The notes beneath the pieces were generated by a model. The model was given only the letters and a program-made list of their open reading frames with translations. It was not told where the DNA came from and searched no databases. A program made the position numbers and the translations under genes. Below, one piece after another: positions 43,068 to 50,581 of a DNA stretch of 64,000 nt; position 1 is the first letter of the stretch, and each line of letters starts with the position of its first letter. This stretch comes from CAZVFX01 sp964626565 (GTDB taxonomy: Bacteria > Myxococcota_A > UBA9042 > CAIXZC01), in contig CAZVFX010000010.1 in the NCBI GenBank assembly GCA_964626565.1, positions 1-64,000 on the forward strand, given 5' to 3'.

Positions 43068-45185
43068 ATGAATCGTATACTCAGCGTATTTGTGGCGTGC
43101 CTGACGCTGGCCGCAATGGGAACTGCCCTGGCCGAGGACGTACCGAGCGTCATGACGAGTCAGGGAGTAGTGCGTAACGAGGCCGGAGATGTGGTCAACG
43201 GTGTCTACGCACTGAACTTCAAGCTGTACAATCAGCAGAACGGCGGGCAACTGCTGTGGAGCGAGGTGAAGAACAACCTCGCCGTGGAAAACGGTGTCTA
43301 CTCCACGGTTTTGGGGACCGTGAATCCCTTGCCGGCTGCGCTTTTTGAGCAGAATGATTCCGCATGGCTGGCCATCTCCATCGAAGGGGAAGAGGACCTG
43401 CCGCGGGTGCGCGTTACCTCGGTGCCGTACGCTTTCGAGGCTCGCCACGCCATGGTGGCCGAAGAGGCCAACGGCCTGGATTGCACCGGCTGCATAGACG
43501 AGGCCGCGCTGGGCTTTGACCCGGTGACCGCAGACGACCTGGCCAACGGTGACCTGGTGGTGAACGGCAGTGTTACCGCGGCCACCTTCATCGGCGACGG
43601 CTCCGGCCTCACCGGGATCACTTCCCCCCAGGGAACCTGCGCACCGGGCTGGTTTATTGCCGCGATTGGAGCCGATGGTGAACTCCTCTGCCAGGAAGGC
43701 GCCTCCCTCATTACGAGTGTGGACGGCCTGGGCGGCGGAACGATTACCGGAGATGTGGAAGTGTCCGGCGGATTGACCGTGCTCGGCGCCGAGGTTTGCA
43801 CCGAGGACGCCAACTGCGGCGACAGCCTCGCCCAGCTCGCCTGCGATGCAAACCAGGTCGCGATGTGGGACGGGGACATGTGGACCTGCTCCGACTTCCT
43901 TACCGAGTTCGACCCCTCGGCTCTCCCGGCAGACGGGCTGGACGAAGTATCCAACAACCTGCTGTTCAACCAGTTTACCGATATCTACTCCAGCACCACG
44001 ACCCCCGTGCAGATTTCCGACAACAACCCCATCGGAGTCTCCGACGAAATCGACGTGCCCGATGCAGGGCTCGCCCAAGACCTTACTGTTTCCATAAACA
44101 TCACGAACTCGGACCTTTCCACGGTGAAAGTGGTCTTGTTCGACCCCAACAACGTGGAGTACGTGCTGTACGACAAGGACGGACCGGGCAACGAACTGGG
44201 CGCCACCTATCCCACACCCGTGGAACCGGTCTCCGGCGACCTTACGACCTGGATAGACCAGAACCCCCAGGGCATCTGGCGCCTCCAGGTGTTTGATACC
44301 GGCTGGCTCAATAACGGTTTTGACGGCCAGATCAACTCCTGGTCGATCCAGGTGAAGACGTTGTCGTCCAAGAAGGTCCACCTGAAGGGGGACCTGGTTA
44401 TCGATGGCAACATCACCGGTGCGGAAGGGATGATTCTGCCGGGCAACGCTTCTGTGGAAGGCAGCCTGAAGATCGGTGCGGATAGCTCTTCGTGCGTTGG
44501 GGACAACGAGGGAGCGGTCCGGTACAACGGCTCCGAACTTGAGTACTGCGACGGCTCAGGCTGGAGCGCAGTCAGGCGCCGAGCCACCTATCGTTGGGCC
44601 ACCTGGAGCACCTACGGTCAGGCTCACGGCCAATGGTATGCGGGCAACAACTCCGACATGTTTGGCGGAGTGCATCCTTCCCACTGGGGTAACAGCAATG
44701 CCAGGGCCTACCAGATTTCATCCAACTCCGATATGCTGAGAACCTTCTTCGTTCGCCGGGGACCAACCATTGGCACACTGAAGAACGCCACCGTCTTTGC
44801 CAACGAGTGGTACTCCTACAGTTCCACCAACAGCCGGCATGTGGCGGTGTTGTTCAGGATTCGCAACACCACCGGTCAAGCCATCAACTGGGCCCCCCAC
44901 TGGTATCGTACCGGGTACGGCGGCTGGGAGGAGCGGGCCAGCATCGCCATCAACGGCGACGAGGTGTGGGAGTCGAGCGGCAACTTCGGCCCCCACGACA
45001 ACTCCAGTCACACCATAGCTATCCCTGCCGATCGCACCAGCACTGTCATTTTTGTCGCGAGTTCGTCCTCGGAAAGCGGAACCAGGTCATGCTTCATGGC
45101 GTTCTACAACAACAGTCTGGCTCTCCCAAACGGTCTCGAGTTCGTTGACGATCTCGATACCAAGCCCAACGGCTGGGACAATTGA
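43068..45185 (+). CDS. Fibre-like secreted protein with P domain and a different tip, copy 2
   Basis: 705 aa from the ATG at 43068 (GGGGGTCGAA upstream). Signal peptide ends AAMGTALAED. The stalk starts MTSQGVVRNEAGDVVNGVYA and continues with GCIDEAALGFDPVTADDLANG, FIGDGSGLTGI, EVCTEDANCGDSLAQLAC and a P domain (~306-430: VSINITNSDLSTVKVVLFD, TYPTPVEPVSGDLTTW). These closely match copy 1. After the short GDLVIDGNITGAEG segment, the last ~200 residues are an unrelated beta-rich tip (RATYRWATWSTYGQAHGQWY to EFVDDLDTKPNGWDN) with few cysteines. Its stop overlaps the next gene's TTG start, indicating coupling. Confidence 0.84.
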   Translation: MNRILSVFVACLTLAAMGTALAEDVPSVMTSQGVVRNEAGDVVNGVYALNFKLYNQQNGGQLLWSEVKNNLAVENGVYSTVLGTVNPLPAALFEQNDSAWLAISIEGEEDLPRVRVTSVPYAFEARHAMVAEEANGLDCTGCIDEAALGFDPVTADDLANGDLVVNGSVTAATFIGDGSGLTGITSPQGTCAPGWFIAAIGADGELLCQEGASLITSVDGLGGGTITGDVEVSGGLTVLGAEVCTEDANCGDSLAQLACDANQVAMWDGDMWTCSDFLTEFDPSALPADGLDEVSNNLLFNQFTDIYSSTTTPVQISDNNPIGVSDEIDVPDAGLAQDLTVSINITNSDLSTVKVVLFDPNNVEYVLYDKDGPGNELGATYPTPVEPVSGDLTTWIDQNPQGIWRLQVFDTGWLNNGFDGQINSWSIQVKTLSSKKVHLKGDLVIDGNITGAEGMILPGNASVEGSLKIGADSSSCVGDNEGAVRYNGSELEYCDGSGWSAVRRRATYRWATWSTYGQAHGQWYAGNNSDMFGGVHPSHWGNSNARAYQISSNSDMLRTFFVRRGPTIGTLKNATVFANEWYSYSSTNSRHVAVLFRIRNTTGQAINWAPHWYRTGYGGWEERASIAINGDEVWESSGNFGPHDNSSHTIAIPADRTSTVIFVASSSSESGTRSCFMAFYNNSLALPNGLEFVDDLDTKPNGWDN

Positions 45186-47002
45186 TAACAAGGCTGCTCA
45201 CTGCTATTGGTCTGTCCGTCCTTCTCGTAGCCTGCAGCAAAGAACCACCGCCACCTGCTGCCGCCGACTTACAGGCCGCCGCATCAGCCGATGTTTCCGA
45301 GCCGGCTCCGGTAGTCGAGCCGGTTTCCTTCAGTCCTTTTTCAAAAGTCGACGAGACCATGCCTGCGGCGCTGGAGATTCCGCGGGAAGGCGCTGAACTT
45401 CCCCTGGTGGTGATCATAGAAGCGGGGAGTTACGAGTGTGAGTACAGCCGTAAGGCCGAGTCGATGCTGGCGAAGGTGCTGGCGGACTTCCCTGAGGCCG
45501 CTCGCTTTTACCTTCACAATCCGTTGCCCGGACACAAGCAGGGATACCTTCTTGCCCTGGCCGCGGTGGCGGCTCAGAAGCAGGGCCGGTTCCTGGAGTT
45601 TCACAGGCTGCTCATGAAGAGTTCGGGAGAGTTGAACGAGGACCGCCTTCTGTCCTTTGCCCGCAAAGTGGGCCTCGACGTTCCCATGTTCTTGAAGGAC
45701 CTCAAGCGCACCGAGGTGAAGGAGTACGTGGAGAGGAGCCGCACTCTGGCCGCGGCCCTCGGATTGTTGGGTACGCCGGTTTTTCTTGTCAACGGCAAGC
45801 TGGTGTTGGGCCTCATTGATGAGGAGCAGTTCCGCAATCTGGTGAAGGAGGAGCTGGTCGCGGCCCGGAAGCTGAAGGAAGGGGGCGCAAGGTTGGCAGA
45901 CCTCCACCGCACCGCCGGACAAGCGCATCCGGCCTATGTCACCGTCATGGACAAAGGGGTGAAGTGGGACGAGACTCGCGCGGTCGATGCTCTCAAAGAC
46001 CCGGCCACCCGGTTTCGCGTCCGAGACACCGGCTGGCCCAGTCTCGGCCCGCCCGTGGCCCCGGTTACCGTCGTAGAGTTCCTGGACCTTGGCTGCCCTC
46101 ATTCGGCCAAGGCGTGGGCGCAGGCAAACACCCTGCGCCGGAAGTATCCGGAGGATGTGCGATTCGTCTTCAAACTCAATCCTCCCTCCCACTCCTCCCG
46201 ACCGGCCGCAGAGCCTTTCGCCGACCCTTCCCTGTTTGCCGGTGGGCCCGACGTCGAAAAAGTGAAACTGGAGGCGGTGCAGGTCATGGCCGTGGGCACA
46301 CCTGTTCTGTACATTAACGGGTTGCGCCGCACTGGCTATCTGGAGAGCTCTGCTCTGGAACAGCTTCTCGAACAGGAAATCGCTTTGGCTCGTTCCCTGA
46401 TCTCCCGAGGCCTGGAGTCGGGGGAAGTCTACGAGTTTCTTGCCGGCCGGGGGCATGTTGTTCCCTTGTTGGAAGACGAGGCCCACCCACTGGAGGGAGA
46501 AGCCAACCTCCGGTTCGGCGAGCCCGGAGCCGACTCTTCCCTCGTTGTCTTCTGGGACTACGATTCGCCTTTCTGCCGTAACCTCTGGCCCCACCTGACC
46601 AGGCTTCTCGACCGAGTCGAAGGCAAGCTCTCCGTCTACCTGAAGCTACTGCCCGATGGCGACGACACTCTGCTGTCCCGCGGCGCGGCATGCGCCGGTG
46701 CCATGGGAAGGCTGTCGAGCATCCACGAGCTTCTCTTGAGACTCGGGCGTTCTCCGGTGACCAGAGAAGCGGTGCTGGCCGCGTTGGGGACTGCCGGTTT
46801 CTCGAAGGAGGAAGCCGCCGCGTGCCTTGACGACGGCAGTGCGGTCAGGCTGCTGGCCACACACCGGAAGCTGGCCGACACCCTCGGCGTGAAGAAGGGG
46901 CCCGCACTCTTCCTCAACGGCCATCGCGTGAAAGCGCGCACAGGTCTGGATTTCTATAGTTTGTACGCCGCCTACCTTCAGTTACCAGTCGCTACCCAGT
47001 AG
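45182..47002 (+). CDS. Lipoprotein with three DsbA-like thioredoxin-fold domains lacking the second active-site Cys
   Basis: 606 aa. The likely start is the TTG at 45182, overlapping the upstream stop as TTGA; the residues that follow give a clean lipoprotein signal (GLSVLLVACSK, Cys18). Domain 1 (~60-230) has CEYS at 86-89 and the cis-Pro motif GTPVFLVNG. Domain 2 (~275-400) has CPHS at 305-308 and GTPVLYING. Domain 3 (~440-600) has PFCRNL (Cys465) and GPALFLNG. Family DsbA/DsbG/DsbC-type sites are CxxC, so all three look monothiol or redox-altered. It may act as a chaperone, isomerase-like or thiol-protecting factor for the Cys-rich surface proteins next door (inference). Confidence 0.8.
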   Translation: MITRLLTAIGLSVLLVACSKEPPPPAAADLQAAASADVSEPAPVVEPVSFSPFSKVDETMPAALEIPREGAELPLVVIIEAGSYECEYSRKAESMLAKVLADFPEAARFYLHNPLPGHKQGYLLALAAVAAQKQGRFLEFHRLLMKSSGELNEDRLLSFARKVGLDVPMFLKDLKRTEVKEYVERSRTLAAALGLLGTPVFLVNGKLVLGLIDEEQFRNLVKEELVAARKLKEGGARLADLHRTAGQAHPAYVTVMDKGVKWDETRAVDALKDPATRFRVRDTGWPSLGPPVAPVTVVEFLDLGCPHSAKAWAQANTLRRKYPEDVRFVFKLNPPSHSSRPAAEPFADPSLFAGGPDVEKVKLEAVQVMAVGTPVLYINGLRRTGYLESSALEQLLEQEIALARSLISRGLESGEVYEFLAGRGHVVPLLEDEAHPLEGEANLRFGEPGADSSLVVFWDYDSPFCRNLWPHLTRLLDRVEGKLSVYLKLLPDGDDTLLSRGAACAGAMGRLSSIHELLLRLGRSPVTREAVLAALGTAGFSKEEAAACLDDGSAVRLLATHRKLADTLGVKKGPALFLNGHRVKARTGLDFYSLYAAYLQLPVATQ

Positions 47003-47908
47003 GCGCACCAGCCGGTTTCCCAGCCACGAGTGGAAGACCACTCTCCTCACCAGATAGAAGATCGCCGCTCCCAGCGCTACCCCGGCCACTACATCAAGCA
47101 CAAAGTGCTGCTTGGTATACATGGTGGAAGCACAGATGAAAATGGTGGAACCCAGCACCCACCACCCCACTTTGCGGTTGTACTTCATGAGCGCCAGCGA
47201 AGCGATGGTGCAGGCGATGCAGTGAGTGGAAGGGAAGCAGTTCCAGGGTGGATCCTGCCCTTGCACGATGTCCAGGGTCCAGGTCGCGAAATCTACCACC
47301 TCCACCATCGGCCGGTCGAAGGCAACCGGCAGGTATATGAACATGGTGTAGCTTAGCGCCAGAGCAATGAACTGGGACAGATCCATGGCGATGAGGGCTT
47401 TGCGATCCTCGAGGTAGAAGAAGGGAAGGATGAAGACGAAATAGACTGTGAGGTAGACAAAGACCCATTCGGGGCGGAAAGGGATGCGGTGGTCGATGGG
47501 AATGGCCAGGGACATGAAATCTCCCTGATATGCGAGCGCACCGGTGAGGAAGTAGCCGCCCGCCCAGAAGATCATCATTACTACGACATTTATCCCCCAC
47601 ACGGCGAGGGGCATCCCGATCACTTTGGGCGGGAACAGCCGTAGCCCGGCCAGAGTGACTATCCCCGGGATCACCAACGTCACCAGCAGAGTCTTAGGCA
47701 ACCACCACCCGCCCAACGTCAGCGTCCACGGCCCGGCCACCACCCGCCAGCTCCCCGACGCCGGCCCCGGACCCACCAACAACCATTCCACCAGACTGGT
47801 CAATTGCAGCGCAATGATGCAGCCGACAACATATAAAAACAACACCCTCTTGAGTTGTGCTGAAAACAGGAGCGGAGATTTCCCCACCGATAGTTCACTT
47901 TCCTTCAT
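46982..47908 (-). CDS. PAP2-superfamily (PAP2_3/Aur1-like) membrane phosphatase
   Basis: 308 aa from the ATG at 47908, after AGGAG. About six or seven hydrophobic helices. Catalytic motifs resemble the inositolphosphotransferase/Aur1 subfamily: FDRP, NCFPSTHCIACTIASL with the active-site His, and STMYTKQHFVLDVVAG with the second His and Asp. Such enzymes hydrolyse or transfer lipid phosphates in the membrane; the substrate is unknown. The gene converges on and overlaps the triple DsbA-like gene by 21 bases. Confidence 0.82.
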   Translation of the reverse strand: MKESELSVGKSPLLFSAQLKRVLFLYVVGCIIALQLTSLVEWLLVGPGPASGSWRVVAGPWTLTLGGWWLPKTLLVTLVIPGIVTLAGLRLFPPKVIGMPLAVWGINVVVMMIFWAGGYFLTGALAYQGDFMSLAIPIDHRIPFRPEWVFVYLTVYFVFILPFFYLEDRKALIAMDLSQFIALALSYTMFIYLPVAFDRPMVEVVDFATWTLDIVQGQDPPWNCFPSTHCIACTIASLALMKYNRKVGWWVLGSTIFICASTMYTKQHFVLDVVAGVALGAAIFYLVRRVVFHSWLGNRLVRLLGSDW

Positions 47909-48000
47909 GACGGCTCCTAGTCTACCGCCCCCCCCAAAGGGATAGCAAGCCCCCATTTAACTCTTCCCTCCATTCCCCACTCCGCGGGCGCCCAGCCCGC

Positions 48001-48196
48001 CCGTAGCCGTCGCCGTCGCCGTCGCCGTAGCCGAGCAGTAGAAGTAGCAGTAGAAGTAGCAGTAGCCGAGCAGTAGAAGTAGCAGTAGAAGTAGAAGTAG
48101 CAGTAGAAGTAGCAGTAGGGGTAGCAGTAGAAGTAGCAGTAGAAGTAGCCGTCGCCGAGCAGTAGAAGTAGCCGTAGCCGAGCAGTAGCAGTAGAA
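48001..48196. repeat. Hexanucleotide-type repeat block (GTAGAA/GTAGCA/GTCGCC)
   Basis: About 190 bases built from six-base words GTAGAA, GTAGCA, GTAGCC and GTCGCC in irregular order, interrupted by GAGCA. Flanks are GTCGCC-rich. Slippage-prone, and a likely site of copy-number variation between strains. Confidence 0.85.
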
Positions 48197-48261
48197 ATCT
48201 ATAGCAACAGCTCAAGTGAATAGAAAACAAAAAACAGGCAAAAACGGCAAAGGACGGAAAG

Positions 48262-48298
48262 ACCGGCTACGGCGACGGCTACGGCGACGGCGACGGGT
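48262..48298. repeat. Inverted partner of the GTCGCC flank
   Basis: CGGCTACGGCGACGG-type words here are the reverse complement of the GTAGCCGTCGCC words at 48002-48032, giving an inverted pair about 230 bases apart. Confidence 0.6.
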
Positions 48299-48334
48299 CC
48301 GCTTGTGCGCACGGAGATTCTGGAAGGTTCGCCA

Positions 48335-48571
48335 CTAATCGGCCTCGTAAACGCCCTTGTCTTTTCGGCGTAGCCGAGTGAACCCTTTTTCTTTGATATT
48401 GGAAGTGGAAAGTACGTTTTTGTGGTGGGAAAAACGAGAGACTATTTTGCGGATGGGGTTGCCGCAGGCAGGGCAGTTCTCAACCGCCTCAGACATGGAA
48501 TGAGCCAGCTCGAACTGCGCGTCGCAGCCTTCGCCGATCTTGTCCAGGTGTTCGTAGTCGTAGATAGGCAT
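48335..48571 (-). CDS. FmdB-type zinc-ribbon protein
   Basis: 78 aa. The N-terminus MPIYDYEHLDKIGEGC and FELAHSMSEAVENCPACG follow the FmdB/CxxC regulatory-protein pattern. The first metal pair is altered: instead of CxxC there are His8 and Cys16, a variant also known in this family; the second pair CPAC is intact. Small FmdB-like proteins are thought to be regulatory or ribosome-related; the function is not established. The C-terminal ~30 residues are basic. Its upstream region contains AT-rich repeats. Confidence 0.72.
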   Translation of the reverse strand: MPIYDYEHLDKIGEGCDAQFELAHSMSEAVENCPACGNPIRKIVSRFSHHKNVLSTSNIKEKGFTRLRRKDKGVYEAD

Positions 48572-48574
48572 TAG

Positions 48575-48665
48575 TCAATTATCAATTGTCAATTGCCAAT
48601 TATCAATGAAACAACCTGGCCCTTGCCTAGCGAATTGAACATTGAAAATTGAACATTGAAAATTG
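48575..48665. repeat. AT-rich CAATTATCAATTG and ATTGAACATTGAAA repeats
   Basis: Two blocks: CAATTATCAATTGTCAATTG (48576-48606) and repeated GAACATTGAAAATT (48633-48665), separated by ordinary sequence. They occupy the gap between the FmdB-like gene start and the ahcY stop. Confidence 0.75.
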
Positions 48666-48672
48666 CCTCTCC

Positions 48673-49926
48673 CTACGTTCCTGCCGAATAATCGGTGAGA
48701 TACGCGACCTGGTCGTCGGTGAGGCTGTCGATGCTGACGCCCAGGGTGTGCAGCTTCAGGCGCGCCACTTCCAGATCCTGTTCTTCGGGCAGTACGTAGA
48801 CCTGGTTGTCCAGATCTTTGCCGTCCTTAGCCAATTTGATCAGCCCGAGAGCCTGGTTGGCAAACGACATGTCCATAACTTCCGACGGATGCCCTTCCGC
48901 ACCGGCCAGGTTCACCAGCCGTCCCTGGGCCAGAATGTAGATGCGATTGCCGTTGGGCAATACGTATTCTTCGTTGTTGTCCCTGATCTCGCGTTTGGAC
49001 TTAGCGAACTGCTCAAGCTGCTCAATGTTGATTTCGCAATCGTAGTGACCGGTGTTGCTCACCACCGCACCGTCCTTCATGGATCGGAAGTGACGGTCTA
49101 CGATGACATCCTTCATGCCGGTGGCCGTAATGAAGATGTCTCCCAGCTTGGCCGCTTCGTCCATGGGCAGCACGTCAAACCCGTCCAGGTGTGCTTTCAA
49201 CGATTGGATCGGGTCCACTTCCGTCACCACCACTCTAGAGCCCAGTCCTCTGGCTCGCATGGCGCAGCCCCTTCCGCAATGCCCGTAGCCGGCAACTACA
49301 AATACCTTGCCCGCGAGCATGATGTTGGTGGAGCGGATGATGCCGTCGATGGACGACTGGCCGGTGCCGTACACGTTGTCGAAGTCACACTTGGTCTGGC
49401 TATCATTGACCGCCATTACCGGATAAAGCAGCGCGCCGTCGGCGGCCATCGCCCGCAGCCGGTGCACGCCGGTGGTGGTTTCCTCGGTGCCACCCAACAC
49501 TTCACGGCACATATCGGGGTGTCGTTTGTGGATGGTGAAGATGAGGTCTGCGCCGTCATCAAGAGTCAAGGTCGGCTTGAACTCCAACGTCTTTTCTATG
49601 GCCCAGTAGAATTCCTCTACATTCATGCCGCGCCATGCGTATATGGAGATGCCTTCCGCAGCCAGGGCTGCGCTGACGTCGTCCTGGGTGGACAAGGGGT
49701 TGCAGCCGGACCACGAAACTTCGGCTCCGGCCGCCACCAGCGTCTTCACCAGCACAGCGGTTTCCTTGGTGACGTGGATGCAGCCGGCAATGCGCTGCCC
49801 GGCCAGAGGCTGGGTTTTGCGGAACTCTTCCCGCAGGTGCATGAGCACGGGCATTCTCGACTCCGCCCACTCTATCTTCCTCTTTCCCTGGTCTGCCAAC
49901 GACATGTCTTTCACTTTGTAGTCCAT
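48673..49926 (-). CDS. ahcY: Adenosylhomocysteinase
   Basis: 417 aa from the ATG at 49926, preceded by GGAGG; the longer frame adds no homologous sequence. Hydrolyses S-adenosylhomocysteine to adenosine and homocysteine in the methyl cycle. Conserved segments: AGCIHVTKETAVLVKTL, WSGCNPLSTQDD (substrate-binding), GGTEETTTGVHRL, NDSQTKCDFDNVYG, NAD-binding VAGYGHCGRGCAMRARGLG, ITATG, NTGHYDCEI and the C-terminal NLAGAEGHPSEVMDMSFANQ. The length is that of the shorter bacterial/archaeal type. A good promoter precedes it. Confidence 0.96.
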   Translation of the reverse strand: MDYKVKDMSLADQGKRKIEWAESRMPVLMHLREEFRKTQPLAGQRIAGCIHVTKETAVLVKTLVAAGAEVSWSGCNPLSTQDDVSAALAAEGISIYAWRGMNVEEFYWAIEKTLEFKPTLTLDDGADLIFTIHKRHPDMCREVLGGTEETTTGVHRLRAMAADGALLYPVMAVNDSQTKCDFDNVYGTGQSSIDGIIRSTNIMLAGKVFVVAGYGHCGRGCAMRARGLGSRVVVTEVDPIQSLKAHLDGFDVLPMDEAAKLGDIFITATGMKDVIVDRHFRSMKDGAVVSNTGHYDCEINIEQLEQFAKSKREIRDNNEEYVLPNGNRIYILAQGRLVNLAGAEGHPSEVMDMSFANQALGLIKLAKDGKDLDNQVYVLPEEQDLEVARLKLHTLGVSIDSLTDDQVAYLTDYSAGT

Positions 49927-49975
49927 TCTCCGCAGCCTCCTCGTGCTGGATATTCCGTCAAACATAAGCGGACAG

Positions 49976-50004
49976 ACCTTAAACAAAGGCCGATCAGATG
50001 TCAA
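49976..50004 (-). promoter_or_regulatory. Strong sigma70-type promoter for ahcY
   Basis: Minus strand: TTGACA (50004-49999), 17-bp spacer, TAAGGT (49981-49976). The start codon is 50 bases downstream. No SAH-riboswitch fold was recognised in this short leader. Confidence 0.6.
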
Positions 50005-50035
50005 GAAAAGGAAGTGGTCGGCTATGAGCTATCAG

Positions 50036-50473
50036 TTACTCGAGGGCCATGCGCGCCCGCAGAGAAAGTGCGAGGCGCAGGTTGTGGCGTACCATCTGCC
50101 GCATCTTGAGTTCGTCGGAGACGGGAAGCAGGAGACATTTTCCTAAGTAGAACGTGGCGGTAGACGCGTCGCCTCTGTTGAGCGCGGCCAGACCGGCCTT
50201 GTAATAACGTTGAAACAGCATCTCCATACCCTGCTGCATGTCCACTTCGTTGGCATCCTGCATGCCACAACGAGCGCTCGGCGGCACCACCGGCTTGGAG
50301 CCGGATTCAGGGGGCGCCGGGTCAAGGTATTTGAGACGACTGTCGACATCCTGGGCCGCGCGGCTGGAGATCTCATCGATGAGCTGCCGCGCAGCCTTTC
50401 TGGCTTTCTGACGCACGTAATTTTCCACCACGTCCTCGTTCGGCTTGTCTTTGTCGGGCTTCATGTCCGGCAT
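50036..50473 (-). CDS. Small helical protein of unknown function
   Basis: 145 aa. Start could be the ATG at 50473 or the ATG three codons later. A charged N-terminus (MKPDKDKPNEDVVENYVRQK) leads to helices; the second half MEMLFQRYYKAGLAALNRG and ASTATFYLGKCLLLP resembles one TPR-like pair. No signal peptide or transmembrane helix is seen, so it is cytoplasmic. No family was recognised. It lies upstream of ahcY on the same strand but ahcY has its own promoter inside the gap. Confidence 0.65.
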   Translation of the reverse strand: MPDMKPDKDKPNEDVVENYVRQKARKAARQLIDEISSRAAQDVDSRLKYLDPAPPESGSKPVVPPSARCGMQDANEVDMQQGMEMLFQRYYKAGLAALNRGDASTATFYLGKCLLLPVSDELKMRQMVRHNLRLALSLRARMALE

Positions 50474-50581
50474 CCACCTCTGCTCATCTCCAGTATAGTT
50501 ACGACCCGGAAACCGATCAAGTTTAGTGGTCCCTTTCGGACAGGCGGTGGAGAGGGCAGGTTGCAGGCGGAAGGGAGGGCG

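Larger units (their letters stand above)
47909..48334. other. Repeat-containing intergenic region
   Basis: 426 bases dominated by a GTAGAA/GTAGCA/GTAGCC/GTCGCC repeat (48001-48196). A complementary stretch (48262-48298) makes an inverted flank with 48002-48032. A frame through it encodes only low-complexity peptide and is not called. Confidence 0.6.

Noticed and set aside
47922..48230. Minus-strand frame through the hexanucleotide repeat
   Set aside because: Encodes only Thr/Ala/Ser and Leu runs from the repeat; no binding site and no non-repeat content.
49927..50035. SAH riboswitch upstream of ahcY
   Set aside because: The leader is only ~40 bases after the predicted start of transcription and I could not form the expected stems.
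48649..50109. Plus-strand frame opposite ahcY
   Set aside because: ahcY on the minus strand is unmistakable; the plus frame has no domain or start signal.
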